This document shows positions 6,969 through 15,267 of a DNA stretch of 50,274 bases, in pieces. The notes beneath the pieces are model-generated. The model saw only the letters and a list, made by a program, of their open reading frames with translations, searched no databases and was not told the origin of the DNA. Every line of letters begins with the position of its first letter. Positions within the stretch are counted from its first letter, which is position 1. The DNA is taken from contig CAMCZG010000006.1 of assembly GCA_945886445.1 (NCBI GenBank), positions 1-50,274 of the forward strand, written 5' to 3'. The translations under genes were made by a program, and so were the position numbers. This stretch comes from Bifidobacterium breve (GTDB lineage Bacteria > Actinomycetota > Acidimicrobiia > Acidimicrobiales > Ilumatobacteraceae).

Positions 6969-8187
6969 TTCCCATGCGCATTTCCTTATTGAGCGATAGC
7001 GATGTGATCATCTCTAAGTGATTCGTGTGCGGGAAAAGGTCAAGTACACCAACCGCATCGACCACATAGCCCGCTTCAGTAAGTAGGCGCACATCGCGAG
7101 AACCTGCGGCAGGGTCACAACTCACCAAAATAAAACGTGGAGCGCCACTTGCCGCTAACGCTTTCACTGCATTGGCCCCCATGCCAGAACGAGCAGGGTC
7201 GGCAATGATGATGCCGGCTGGAGATGCACGCCACTCTTCAACTGGAACAGGAACAATTTTTGCCTGATGAGCGCGCAGGTTCTGTTTGGCATCGTCAATA
7301 GCGAATTCGTTGTCTTCAATGAGCACAACGGGCACATGCAATGGCACGAGCGAGGCTGCAAGCAAGCCTCCTCCCCCGTACGCGTCGACAACGGGGCCAA
7401 ATGACCCACTGAGTGCTTCAGCGCCAGCCATGGTGCGTACGGCACGCACCAAGAGTTCGGCAGCCTGCGGGCTCGATTGGAAAAAGGCACCCATGGAAAT
7501 ACCAAAGTCTTGTGTATCGATGCGCTCAGAAATACGAGCTTCATCGCCGAGTACATCTACAGCGTCGAGGCCATTGATGTCTTCTTCGAACCCGTACACG
7601 AGTGCACCCACGACTCCGGTCGACACACTGCAGCGCAACACCACTTCGGCATCGGAACCGGGCTCAGAAGTTAAATGCGACAACGCTTCATTGAGCAGTG
7701 GGTGTGCCACTAAACAACTCTTAATGGCCACCACATCGTGGCTTGAGCGCGCACGAAAGCCTGGCTTACCTTCAGCATCAAATGCAACGCGAATAGTGGT
7801 GCGTGAGCCAACGGGCTCAACAGTGCCAAAACGCATGATGTTTTCTACTTCTGCGGCATCACTCAACACTTTTCCTGTGCGCGCAAGTGATTCGGCAACG
7901 ATGCGCACTTTTGCTTCATATTGTCCTTCTGGCGACAGGTGCTGCCACGAGCATCCCCCACAGCCATCGGCAACGTGCGGGCACGGAGGTTCGCGACGAT
8001 CGGGGGACGGTGACAGTATTTCTTCCACCGTTGCGCGGCCAAAGTCTTTGCGAGTATCGGTGAGTTGCACGCGAACCACTTCGCCTGGAAGTGCACCTTC
8101 AACAAAGATCACCTTGCCGCTCGGGAGACGGGCGAGGGCGTCGCCACCGGCAACAAGTTGTTGAGCTGTTACTTCCATAGCCTCCAT
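6922..8187 (-). CDS. TRAM-domain RNA (uracil-5)-methyltransferase, RumA/TrmA family
   Basis: About 421 residues. The N-terminal 55 residues form a TRAM RNA-binding domain (QQLVAGGDALARLPSGKVIFV). A cysteine cluster, CPHVADGCGGC plus a later IKSCLV cysteine, matches the 4Fe-4S site of RlmD-type enzymes. The SAM-binding strand is VVDAYGGGGLLAASL in place of the usual DLFCG. The catalytic cysteine is in LVSCDPAAGSRDV near the C-terminus. The family makes 5-methyluridine in 23S rRNA or tRNA; which site is modified cannot be decided. Start is uncertain: ATG at 8187, ATG at 8178 (with GGAGG only two bases away) or TTG at 8199. The 3' end overlaps the convergent oxidoreductase. Confidence 0.88.
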   Translation of the reverse strand: MEAMEVTAQQLVAGGDALARLPSGKVIFVEGALPGEVVRVQLTDTRKDFGRATVEEILSPSPDRREPPCPHVADGCGGCSWQHLSPEGQYEAKVRIVAESLARTGKVLSDAAEVENIMRFGTVEPVGSRTTIRVAFDAEGKPGFRARSSHDVVAIKSCLVAHPLLNEALSHLTSEPGSDAEVVLRCSVSTGVVGALVYGFEEDINGLDAVDVLGDEARISERIDTQDFGISMGAFFQSSPQAAELLVRAVRTMAGAEALSGSFGPVVDAYGGGGLLAASLVPLHVPVVLIEDNEFAIDDAKQNLRAHQAKIVPVPVEEWRASPAGIIIADPARSGMGANAVKALAASGAPRFILVSCDPAAGSRDVRLLTEAGYVVDAVGVLDLFPHTNHLEMITSLSLNKEMRMGTSGETFALGDVPPAA

Positions 8188-8203
8188 CGTAGGACGCAAT
8201 CGC

Positions 8204-8209
8204 TAGAGT
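8204..8209 (+). promoter_or_regulatory. -10 box for a probable leaderless rpe transcript
   Basis: TAGAGT ends 7 bases before the GTG start of rpe and no ribosome site is present. The identical hexamer sits 8 bases before the rpmB ATG at 30727. No -35 element is obvious. Confidence 0.45.
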
Positions 8210-8216
8210 CTGTGGT

Positions 8217-8906
8217 GTGACGTTGCCAATTCAAATTGCACCTTCTGTTTTACCCGCCGACTTTGCCGAGTTAGGCAAGGCAGTTCGCGACCTTGAATCG
8301 GCTGGTGTCGACCTCATTCAATGGGATGTCATGGATGGTCAGTTTGTGCCGAACCTCACTTTTGGGCCCGACGTTATTGCCTCAGCACGCAAGCACTGCA
8401 GCGTTCCCTTCGAAGCACACCTCATGGTGCTCACACCCGATGTAATGGCAGAGCAATATGTGAAAGCCGGATGCTCACGCCTCATTGTTCACGCCGAAGC
8501 CTGCACTCACTTACACCGCACGTTGGCCAACATTCGCAACTTGGGCGCCACCGCTGGCGTTGCCCTCAACCCCGCTACACCAGCAAGCGCTATTGAGAAC
8601 ATTCTCGACCTTGTCGACATGGTGTTGGTAATGACGGTGAACCCCGGTTTTGGTGGGCAAAGTTACATTGCCACGATGGAGCCAAAAATTCGTGAAGTAC
8701 GAAACATGATTGAGTCTGCAGGCTTAAGCGATGCAGTGCATCTTGAAGTTGACGGCGGCATTTCTGCCACCACCGTTGCGGGCGCAGCGAGCGCCGGAGC
8801 AAATGTACTCATTGCGGGCAGCGCATTGTTCAAGCATCCAGGTGGGCTACAAGCAGCGGTCAGCGAAATTCGCGCAAACGCAACTGCTGCATTTCGCGCA
8901 GCATAA
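8217..8906 (+). CDS. rpe: Ribulose-phosphate 3-epimerase
   Basis: 229 residues, a TIM-barrel metal enzyme interconverting ribulose 5-phosphate and xylulose 5-phosphate in the pentose phosphate and Calvin-type pathways. Family signatures are WDVMDGQFVPNLTFGPD (metal-ligand Asp), AHLMV, MTVNPGFGGQSYI and the phosphate-binding LEVDGGI and GANVLIAGSALF segments. The start is a GTG with no ribosome site, probably leaderless. It is transcribed divergently from the RNA methyltransferase across fewer than 30 bases. Confidence 0.97.
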   Translation: MTLPIQIAPSVLPADFAELGKAVRDLESAGVDLIQWDVMDGQFVPNLTFGPDVIASARKHCSVPFEAHLMVLTPDVMAEQYVKAGCSRLIVHAEACTHLHRTLANIRNLGATAGVALNPATPASAIENILDLVDMVLVMTVNPGFGGQSYIATMEPKIREVRNMIESAGLSDAVHLEVDGGISATTVAGAASAGANVLIAGSALFKHPGGLQAAVSEIRANATAAFRAA

Positions 8907-8907
8907 A

Positions 8908-9630
8908 TTACTGTTCGACGCGAGCAGCGTCGATGAGTCGCCGCACGAGCACAAGTGTGACCAGCCCGAGAAGCACAAGCCCAGCTGGTAAAACAACAGA
9001 CAGCGCCAAGCGGCCGCCACTTCCCGACAACGTAGAAAGTATTCCCGACTCAATAGAAGAGCCATCGACGTGCAATGTTCGTGCGGGGTCGGCAAACCGC
9101 GGACACGTTGCTCCGGTTTTATCGATATCGGCAACTTGATTACCACCAAAAAGTTCGGTTGCTTCTGTTACCCGAGAAAATATGCGCCCCGTTCCTACAT
9201 CGAGACCTGCACCAACTAAATACTCTTTGCCCACTTCGAGAAACTTCACATCGCGGCCGTAGTACATGACCACGGTGTCTATTCCACTGACGTTCAGCAC
9301 ATAGCCTTCGAGCGCACCAGAACGCAGGCGAATATTGGCAAAAGTTGCCGTGGTGGAATCTTTGGTAATTAACGCACCAACAAACACTGCTTGCGAAGCA
9401 TCGGGAGGCACGCACCCTGCAGGAATTGTTGTCACCGCAGAAGCAAGGGTGCTTGGCGTTACTGACGTTGCTGGCAGAGGTACTCCACCTTGTTCGTCAA
9501 TGACCCCTTCAGCAACTGCAATAGTTGTTGTTGTTGCATCTACCGGCACAGCAATAGATACATGCGGACTAAAAATTGAAAGGCCACAGGCGCTCACTAC
9601 GCAGAGCAACACACCTTGAGCGAACTTCAC
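8908..9630 (-). CDS. Secreted, C-terminally anchored protein of unknown function
   Basis: 240 residues with an N-terminal signal peptide (core VLLCVVSACGLSIF), a Thr/Ala/Val-rich linker, a beta-rich middle domain with two cysteines (GCVPP and ATCPRF), and a C-terminal membrane helix of about 21 residues followed by a short basic tail (RRLIDAARVEQ). This is a type I single-pass topology with the domain outside the cell. No known domain is recognised. It starts 5 bases after the crotonase gene and is probably its operon partner. Confidence 0.75.
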   Translation of the reverse strand: MKFAQGVLLCVVSACGLSIFSPHVSIAVPVDATTTTIAVAEGVIDEQGGVPLPATSVTPSTLASAVTTIPAGCVPPDASQAVFVGALITKDSTTATFANIRLRSGALEGYVLNVSGIDTVVMYYGRDVKFLEVGKEYLVGAGLDVGTGRIFSRVTEATELFGGNQVADIDKTGATCPRFADPARTLHVDGSSIESGILSTLSGSGGRLALSVVLPAGLVLLGLVTLVLVRRLIDAARVEQ

Positions 9631-9635
9631 AGAAT

Positions 9636-10427
9636 TTAGTTGCCCTTAAATTGCGGGTCACGCTTTTCCGTAAAGGCCTTCATTGCTTCTCCGGTGTCTT
9701 TTGTTGAAAAGTTCACTGTTTGCGACAAGCCTTCGTCGTCGAGAGCCTCTTCCAAAGTGACATTCATGGAGTTGTTCAATAGGCGCTTGGTCATTGCCAA
9801 AGCAATTGGTGGACCTTGGGCGAGTCGTTGTGCCCAGTTGTCGACAAATGCATCGATCTCCACATCGGGCACAACACGATTCACGAGCCCAATACTTTCG
9901 GCTTCTGCAGCGTTAATGATGTCAGCAAAAAATGCCAACTCTTTGGCTTTATGAAGCCCAATGCGACGTGGCAACAACCACGAGCCGCCAAAGTCGAGGC
10001 TGAGGCCGCGCTTGGCGAAAATTTCCGAGAAACGAGCATTTTCTGATGCCACAACTAGGTCGCAACCAAGGGCCATATTGCACCCCGCGCCAACGGCAAC
10101 GCCACGCACTTTGGCAATGGTGGGTTGAGGCAAACGAGAAAGTGCTAAGGCAACGTCGCCCACGTGACGCATACTGGCAAGCTGATGCTTATCGGGCGAG
10201 CTCGCTCCGCCCCCTGAGAGGTCGGCTCCTGAGCAGAAATCACCATTTGCTCCGGTGAGCACTACAACACGGTCTGCGGCGCTTTGGCCAATTTCATGGA
10301 AGTTTGCGAGGAGTTCATTCCACATCACTTGGTTAATAGCGTTCTTTCGCTCTGGGCGATTGAGGGTGATGCTGACGACGCCAGCAGAGCGTGTGACTTC
10401 AATAGTTTCAAATGTGTTGGATGACAT
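9636..10427 (-). CDS. Enoyl-CoA hydratase/isomerase (crotonase) family protein
   Basis: 263 residues of the crotonase superfamily, CoA-thioester enzymes using an oxyanion hole. Seen are ITLNRPERKNAIN, the first oxyanion segment FCSGADLSGGG, the second oxyanion segment GVAVGAGCNMALGCDLVVASENARF, and RGLSLDFGGSWLLPRRIG near the active site, where many hydratases carry a glutamate but this protein has aspartate. The C-terminal helical trimerisation region is complete. The exact reaction (hydratase, isomerase or hydrolase) cannot be told. No ribosome site precedes the ATG; a TATCGT lies 6 bases upstream, so the message may be leaderless. Confidence 0.9.
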   Translation of the reverse strand: MSSNTFETIEVTRSAGVVSITLNRPERKNAINQVMWNELLANFHEIGQSAADRVVVLTGANGDFCSGADLSGGGASSPDKHQLASMRHVGDVALALSRLPQPTIAKVRGVAVGAGCNMALGCDLVVASENARFSEIFAKRGLSLDFGGSWLLPRRIGLHKAKELAFFADIINAAEAESIGLVNRVVPDVEIDAFVDNWAQRLAQGPPIALAMTKRLLNNSMNVTLEEALDDEGLSQTVNFSTKDTGEAMKAFTEKRDPQFKGN

Positions 10428-10445
10428 GTCTTAACGATACATAAT

Positions 10446-10562
10446 GTGGAAGTGGGATTTGACTCAACACGCAAACAAGTACGGCGAAAGACCGACATTA
10501 TTTTTGTGCTTTGTGCCGTTGTTGGCGCATTTGCGCTCGTGGCGTGGGCCGCGTTTGGCTAG
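10446..10562 (+). CDS. Small single-helix membrane protein (38 residues)
   Basis: A GTG-initiated frame encodes 38 residues: a basic N-terminal segment with STRKQVRRKTD followed by one hydrophobic helix of about 20 residues (IIFVLCAVVGAFALVAWAAFG) ending at the stop. The positive-inside pattern predicts a cytoplasmic N-terminus. It lies just upstream of, and on the same strand as, the small zinc-binding protein gene. Short single-helix proteins of this kind occur in actinobacteria, but the function is unknown and the gene is supported only by composition and position. Confidence 0.5.
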   Translation: MEVGFDSTRKQVRRKTDIIFVLCAVVGAFALVAWAAFG

Positions 10563-10573
10563 CGCCGGCTGCT

Positions 10574-10774
10574 ATGTGGGACGGTGCCTTCGGGCCAATT
10601 GAGGTGCGGCGCATACAGCCCTACCAGGCATTCAAGGCCTACATCTGCCCCGGGTGCAACCGCGATATTCCCGAACGTACTGGGCACTACGTAGCCGTCC
10701 CCACGCAAGAGCCCGACCTGCGCAGGCACTGGCACTACAGCTGCTGGGACCGCCGCTCCTTCAAAAAGCATTAG
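10574..10774 (+). CDS. Small zinc-binding-type protein (conserved actinobacterial hypothetical)
   Basis: 66 residues with YICPGCNRDIPERTGH followed by RRHWHYSCWDRR: a CxxC pair and a later His/Cys pair, which together look like a zinc site. Proteins of this shape, often annotated without good reason as 'ATP/GTP-binding protein', are found in many actinobacteria. The frame is open further upstream; ATG at 10574 follows the 38-residue gene by 11 bases, but a GTG at 10544 is possible. No ribosome site is clear. The end overlaps the convergent yraN gene by 14 bases. Confidence 0.7.
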   Translation: MWDGAFGPIEVRRIQPYQAFKAYICPGCNRDIPERTGHYVAVPTQEPDLRRHWHYSCWDRRSFKKH

Positions 10775-11210
10775 GTAGAACTTCAACACGAGTTCCAACA
10801 ATGCACACAAGGTCGAAGCGCAATTGCCAATAGGCGATGTTGTTTGCCCGAGCCCACTGCGCCCCAGCACGACGCACGGTACGTTGCTTGTGTTGAGTCA
10901 TTGCTTCAGCAGGACTACCAAATTTTTCTGATGCCCGTGCTTTGACTTCGCCTATCACCACAACGTCTTGACGAGTAGCGATGAAATCGATTTCGCCTTT
11001 TCCTACCCGCACGTTGCGTGCCACAACCACGTATCCGTGTTGTTCATACCAACGACACGCGATGCGCTCGCCCCACTCTCCTCGCGCACGAGACGCAGCG
11101 GCATTGCCTACGCCTCGACGGCGGGCAGCTCCTCGATATTCACGTCTTTGAAAGACAGGATCTTGACCGTCGACACGAAACGGCTCTTGCGGTACATATC
11201 CCAAACCCAT
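10761..11210 (-). CDS. YraN/UPF0102 family nuclease-like protein
   Basis: 149 residues. The conserved core runs from GEWGERIACRWYEQHGYVVVARNVR through GKGEIDFIA and VVIGEVKAR to TVRRAGAQW, the PD-(D/E)XK-like pattern (Asp, then Glu-x-Lys) of the UPF0102 family, whose function is not settled. The family is normally about 120 residues; the first 30 or so here (before RRRGVGNAA) do not look conserved and lie on top of the 3' end of the DUF2469 gene. No ATG, GTG or TTG occurs in frame nearer the core, so either the overlap of about 100 bases is real or a rare start codon is used. Confidence 0.8.
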   Translation of the reverse strand: MGLGYVPQEPFRVDGQDPVFQRREYRGAARRRGVGNAAASRARGEWGERIACRWYEQHGYVVVARNVRVGKGEIDFIATRQDVVVIGEVKARASEKFGSPAEAMTQHKQRTVRRAGAQWARANNIAYWQLRFDLVCIVGTRVEVLPNAF

Positions 11211-11401
11211 GCGTCGGTGAGCTCCACTTCAATAAGCGGACGCGTTCCATCGACGGTGACCGTAGAGGTAACGTGGTTCGCTAAATAAAATCGGCGCTCG
11301 GTTTCGACCGCAAAACGAAACATCCCCACGACATCTTGATATTCCTGGGCCAATTGCAGTTCGCGTTCGGCTTCAAAATTTTCAAGGTCGTCAGTGTTCA
11401 T
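11108..11401 (-). CDS. DUF2469 family protein
   Basis: 97 residues, closely matching the small actinobacterial DUF2469 proteins (Rv2901c type): MNTDDLENFEAERELQLAQE, VVETERRFYLANHV in the middle and the hallmark LTDAWVWDMYRKSRFV followed by VKILSFKDVNIEEL. The function is unknown, but the gene is nearly always in the trmD-rplS-rnhB-yraN neighbourhood, as here. Its 3' end overlaps the annotated 5' end of yraN. Confidence 0.93.
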   Translation of the reverse strand: MNTDDLENFEAERELQLAQEYQDVVGMFRFAVETERRFYLANHVTSTVTVDGTRPLIEVELTDAWVWDMYRKSRFVSTVKILSFKDVNIEELPAVEA

Positions 11402-11491
11402 AGTGGCCTACAGATGTTGGGCGAGCGCTGGAATAGGCAAGGAGTTACCACCAGTGTGTGCGAACGGGTACGCAACACGGCAGAACAAAAA

Positions 11492-11839
11492 TTACCTGTC
11501 GCGCTTTTCGCGAATTTTTGCTGCACGTCCTGTGCGGTCGCGTAGGTAGTACAACTTTGCGCGACGAACATCACCATGGCTAAGCATTTCCAACTTCGCA
11601 ACAGTTGGGCTGTGCACTGGGAAGGTGCGCTCTACTCCTACGCCGTAGCTGAGTTTGCGAACGGTGTAGGTCTCGGCGATGCCTGAACCTTGGATAGCAA
11701 CGATGTTGCCGTGAAAGATCTGAATGCGCTCTTTGCCGCTTTCCACCACGCGTACGTGTACCTTCACTTCGTCACCCGACTTCAATTGCGGAATGTCGGT
11801 GCGCAAGTACTGGTTGTCTACAAGATCGGTGCTCTTCAT
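11492..11839 (-). CDS. rplS: 50S ribosomal protein L19
   Basis: 115 residues, the usual L19 length. Recognisable segments are FKSGDEV-like [37 protein letters not shown], the [17 protein letters not shown] motif and the C-terminal [18 protein letters not shown]19 sits at the 30S-50S interface. It follows trmD by 11 bases in the usual rpsP-rimM-trmD-rplS order. The 90-base gap downstream to DUF2469 holds no gene; lepB and rnhB, normally here in actinobacteria, are absent. Confidence 0.98.
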   Translation of the reverse strand: MKSTDLVDNQYLRTDIPQLKSGDEVKVHVRVVESGKERIQIFHGNIVAIQGSGIAETYTVRKLSYGVGVERTFPVHSPTVAKLEMLSHGDVRRAKLYYLRDRTGRAAKIREKRDR

Positions 11840-11850
11840 GGCGCGGTCCG

Positions 11851-12639
11851 TTACTGGTTGGGAGCTGGGTCTGACCCGCTCTGGATGAACATTGTAGGAT
11901 AGGCAAGAGAAGGGAACTCTTCCAACAAGGAAGCCTCTTTTGTACTGATTCCTCCCCGAGCCGCAATGAGGTCGGGACGAGCCAAAAGAGTGCGATGGAG
12001 AGCCTGGGCGAGTCGCCAGCGAGCAATTTTGGCGTGATTTCCCTCGCGCAATACCTCGGGCACGACCCAGCCCCGAAAATCGGCCGGGCGGGTGAACTGT
12101 GGCTCTTCGAGTAGACCTTCGGCGCCAAAACTCTCGGTGATAGGTGATTCGGCGTTACCCATCACCCCTGGCAAGAGCCGGGTGACTGCTTCAATAATCA
12201 GACAGGCTGCTACTTCCCCGCCGGCCAACACCACATCGCCCACCGAAACTTCATGGTCAACCAGGTGCTCACGCACGCGATGGTCGACGCCTTCATAGCG
12301 GCCGCACAAAATGCTGAAGCCTCCGCTGTTGGCAATATCGCTTGCCAAGTGTTGAGCCATTTCTTGTGAGAACTGTTGCCCACCAGGACCCATGAGAAGA
12401 AGGGGCCGTGGTGGTTGCACTTCTTCCACTGCCGCAAAAATTGGTTCGGGTTTCATGAGCATGCCCGCTCCGCCACCGAATACCGGGTCGTCAACCGTGC
12501 GATGTACATCGGAGGTATAGCTACGCAAGTCGTGTGTACGGAGGTCTATTAACTGTGCTTGACGCGCACGGCCAAGCAAAGAGTCGGAGCAAAACGCGTC
12601 GACCATCTCGGGGAAAATACTAAAGACGTCAATACGCAT
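11851..12639 (-). CDS. trmD: tRNA (guanine37-N1)-methyltransferase
   Basis: 262 residues. TrmD is a SPOUT-fold enzyme that methylates G37 of tRNAs to prevent frameshifting. Seen are the N-terminal [12 protein letters not shown], the [17 protein letters not shown] loop, the trefoil-knot SAM site [10 protein letters not shown] and [14 protein letters not shown], and the [14 protein letters not shown] segment. The C-terminal helical domain for tRNA binding is complete ([13 protein letters not shown]). Its start overlaps the rimM stop by one base, so the two are coupled. Confidence 0.98.
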   Translation of the reverse strand: MRIDVFSIFPEMVDAFCSDSLLGRARQAQLIDLRTHDLRSYTSDVHRTVDDPVFGGGAGMLMKPEPIFAAVEEVQPPRPLLLMGPGGQQFSQEMAQHLASDIANSGGFSILCGRYEGVDHRVREHLVDHEVSVGDVVLAGGEVAACLIIEAVTRLLPGVMGNAESPITESFGAEGLLEEPQFTRPADFRGWVVPEVLREGNHAKIARWRLAQALHRTLLARPDLIAARGGISTKEASLLEEFPSLAYPTMFIQSGSDPAPNQ

Positions 12640-13142
12640 TACTGCGCCGCTTCCTCGTCGTTACTCAGCTCCAAGAGACCCAATGGCGGATTCACACGTA
12701 CTTCCCCATCACGATATTCCACCACAAAGGGCAGCGGGATGAGGACATCGAGATCGGTTTCAATAATGGGGTGCGCTGGGTTGTCAAGAACTGCAGTACA
12801 TGTTCCGTAGTTGGTGCCATCAATGCCAACGACGCGTGACCCCACTAACTCATGCACCCACAGCGCGTCGTCATCGTCAATTGGCTCGGCGAAAATGAGC
12901 TGGTTGGTGAGAGCCGCAGCTGCTTCAGGGCTGTGAATTCCTTCGATGAATACCAGCCAGCGGTCGTTACTCGGTCGGATTGCTTGCACCACGTATGCAA
13001 TGTCAGAGATCCAAATTGTGGTTCCCGATTGCTGACGTTCGGGGCGATCGGAAGTGAGCGAAATGTACATTTCACCCTTCACGCCATGTGAACGGCCTAC
13101 CCGACCTATTTCTAGGAGATCTTGTGGAGTGTTCTCATTCAT
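12639..13142 (-). CDS. rimM: Ribosome maturation factor RimM
   Basis: 167 residues. The N-terminal RimM beta-barrel begins with LLEIGRVGRSHGVKGEMYISL and the C-terminal half is the PRC-barrel (LWVHELVGSRVVGIDGTNYGT ... IPLPFVVEYRDGEVRVNPPLGL). RimM assists 16S rRNA processing and 30S head assembly through S19. It overlaps the end of khpA by 8 bases and the start of trmD by one base, in the conserved ribosomal operon. Confidence 0.96.
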   Translation of the reverse strand: MNENTPQDLLEIGRVGRSHGVKGEMYISLTSDRPERQQSGTTIWISDIAYVVQAIRPSNDRWLVFIEGIHSPEAAAALTNQLIFAEPIDDDDALWVHELVGSRVVGIDGTNYGTCTAVLDNPAHPIIETDLDVLIPLPFVVEYRDGEVRVNPPLGLLELSNDEEAAQ

Positions 13143-13410
13143 CTACAAAGTCGACGTCGATTGAGACGCCATCACGGCTTGCTGCCGCACGCACTACTGT
13201 GCGAATACTTTGTGCTGTGCGACCACGACGGCCGATGACACGACCAAGGTCGCCTTCGCCAACACGGACTTCAAGAAAAACCTTGTCGGCATCTTCGCGG
13301 GCATCGACTTGCACTGCGTCGGGGTTGTCGACGATTGAACGTACGACGTGTTCCAGTACAGCAATTGCGGTTGGCGCTGGAAGAAGGTTGGCGTTGTCGG
13401 AAGACGACAC
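13135..13410 (-). CDS. khpA: KH-domain RNA-binding protein KhpA
   Basis: 91 residues of the YlqC/KhpA family. It holds a single type II KH domain with the GxxG loop in LGRVIGRRGRTAQSIRTVVRAAA and ends FVDE. KhpA binds RNA, usually with KhpB, and affects cell division and envelope genes in Gram-positive bacteria. The frame extends to an ATG at 13452 inside rpsP, but the GTG at 13410, 5 bases past the rpsP stop, gives the normal family length and is preferred. It lies between rpsP and rimM as in many bacteria. Confidence 0.92.
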   Translation of the reverse strand: MSSSDNANLLPAPTAIAVLEHVVRSIVDNPDAVQVDAREDADKVFLEVRVGEGDLGRVIGRRGRTAQSIRTVVRAAASRDGVSIDVDFVDE

Positions 13411-13415
13411 GCTAT

Positions 13416-13688
13416 TTACTTCGCGCTCTTTGATGCAGTGAACTGCGCCCATGCACCAGATATTTCAAGCAACTTACGCACGCGCTCTGTTGGCTGTGCA
13501 CCTTGTTGCAACCATGACACTGCTTTGTCGTTGTCGACACTCAAATGTGAAGGCTCGGTACGTGGGTTGTACTGACCAAGAATTTCGATGAAGCGACCGT
13601 CGCGTGAACGACGCTCGTCGGCTACCACGATGCGGTAATGAGGTTGCTTGGTCTTTCCAACACGGGTGAGGCGCAATTTGACTGACAT
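13416..13688 (-). CDS. rpsP: 30S ribosomal protein S16
   Basis: 90 residues, the usual S16 length. MSVKLRLTRVGKTKQPHYRIVVADERRSRDGR and FIEILGQYNPRTEP are the family signatures. The frame is open 13 codons upstream, but ATG at 13688 has an AGGAG site at the correct distance and starts with the normal S16 N-terminus. It is the first ribosomal gene after ffh in the cluster. Confidence 0.98.
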   Translation of the reverse strand: MSVKLRLTRVGKTKQPHYRIVVADERRSRDGRFIEILGQYNPRTEPSHLSVDNDKAVSWLQQGAQPTERVRKLLEISGAWAQFTASKSAK

Positions 13689-13745
13689 GTAAGAACTCCT
13701 GGAACGGTTGTCGCTGGTAAAGCCCAACGACGGGACTCGGAAAGG

Positions 13746-15227
13746 TTATCGGAAGTCCCGAAAATCGGGGAACCCTTCAGAAGGTATTCCTGAAGGATTC
13801 TTTCCCGGGGGTGGGAAGCCCTTCATGGCTCCGCCCGGCCCAGCGAGGTCACTCAGACCCATTTCACGCATGGCTTTGGCCATCTTCAGTGGGCTCACTT
13901 TGCCGGGTTTACCCTTTTTGTTCGCTTTCCCACCCGAAAGTGCTGCCATTCCGCCCATTCGCTTCATCATTTTTTGCATTTCGGTGAACTGCTTCACCAA
14001 TTTGTTGATGTCGGGCACAGTGGTTCCGCTGCCTTTGGCAATGCGGGTGCGGCGAGAGCCGTTGATAATTTCCGGACGACGACGCTCTTCCACTGTCATC
14101 GAGCGAATGATGGCCTCGGTGACGGTGATCATGTCATCATCAATTTCGGCGCCCTTGGCTGCCTTCGGCATGCCAGGAATCATGCCCATGATGTTTGACA
14201 TGGAGCCCATCTTTTTTACTTGTTGCAATTGATCGAGGAAATCGTCGAGAGTGAAATCGCCCTCGAACAACTTCGCGGCAGCTTTTTCTGCTTCCTCTTT
14301 TTCAAATACCGACTCGGCTTGTTCGATGAGCGTGAGCATGTCGCCCATACCCAAAATGCGCCCGGCCATACGGTCGGGGTGAAACTGCTCGAAGGCATCG
14401 AGTTTTTCGCCGGTGGCCGCAAATGCAATGGGGCGACCAATTACTTCTTTCACTGACAGTGCAGCACCACCACGTGCATCGCCATCGAGCTTCGACAAAA
14501 TGACACCGTCGATAGCCAATGTGTTGTGGAATGCTTCGGCGGTATTGACCGCATCTTGACCCGTCATTGCATCAATGACGAGGAAGGTGTAATTCGGGCT
14601 GACGGCTTCAGAGATGCGCCGAATTTCATCCATGAGGTCGGCGTCGATAGACAAACGTCCGGCGGTGTCAACAATGAGCACGTCTTTACCAATGCGCCGT
14701 GCTTCAGCGAGTCCACGTGTTGCAGTTGTTACTGGGTCGCCCGGCTCAGAAAAGACAGGAACATCAATTTGTTTACCTAATGTGCGCAGCTGTTCTACTG
14801 CTGCTGGCCGCTGGAGGTCGGCCCCCACCAGCAATGGATGGCGACCCTGAGATTTAAACCATCGAGCAAGCTTTGCCGCACTGGTGGTTTTACCCGAACC
14901 TTGCAAACCTGCCATGAGCACAACCGTTGGCGGTTTGCTTGCATATGAAATTTTGAGGGTCTCGCCACCGAGCATCGCCGTGAGTTCTTGACTCACAATT
15001 TTTACTATTTGCTGACCAGGGTCAAGTGCCTGCGAAAGTTCTGCACCAATTGCAGCTTCGCGAATACGTTCCACAACGGTGCGCACTACCCCAACGTTGA
15101 CGTCGGCATCGAGCAATGCAGCACGAATTTCACCCAAGACTTCATCGACATCTGCTTCAGTGAGACGGCCTTTGCCACGCACCTTTTTCAGAATGGATTC
15201 AAAACGGGAACTGAGATTGTCGAACAT
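13746..15227 (-). CDS. ffh: Signal recognition particle GTPase Ffh
   Basis: 493 residues with N, G and M domains in order. The N domain is residues 1-90; the G domain has the P-loop AGLQGSGKTTSAAKLA, DLQRPAAVEQL, the DTAGRLSID motif and LSKLDGDARGG; the methionine-rich M domain (about 325-450) carries MGSMSNIMGMIPGM and RRTRIAKGSGTTVPDINKL, the 4.5S RNA and signal-sequence binding part. A Gly/Pro-rich tail of about 35 residues follows. It delivers nascent membrane proteins to FtsY. The SRP RNA is not in this window. Confidence 0.98.
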   Translation of the reverse strand: MFDNLSSRFESILKKVRGKGRLTEADVDEVLGEIRAALLDADVNVGVVRTVVERIREAAIGAELSQALDPGQQIVKIVSQELTAMLGGETLKISYASKPPTVVLMAGLQGSGKTTSAAKLARWFKSQGRHPLLVGADLQRPAAVEQLRTLGKQIDVPVFSEPGDPVTTATRGLAEARRIGKDVLIVDTAGRLSIDADLMDEIRRISEAVSPNYTFLVIDAMTGQDAVNTAEAFHNTLAIDGVILSKLDGDARGGAALSVKEVIGRPIAFAATGEKLDAFEQFHPDRMAGRILGMGDMLTLIEQAESVFEKEEAEKAAAKLFEGDFTLDDFLDQLQQVKKMGSMSNIMGMIPGMPKAAKGAEIDDDMITVTEAIIRSMTVEERRRPEIINGSRRTRIAKGSGTTVPDINKLVKQFTEMQKMMKRMGGMAALSGGKANKKGKPGKVSPLKMAKAMREMGLSDLAGPGGAMKGFPPPGKNPSGIPSEGFPDFRDFR

Positions 15228-15267
15228 GTGACTATGAGGCTAGCGAAAAGTGACCTTATTGGCCCCC

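Noticed and set aside
7286-8164. 292-codon plus-strand open frame
   Set aside because: It lies wholly opposite the RNA methyltransferase, is Ser/Thr/Pro-rich without any domain and is a mirror of a real coding frame.
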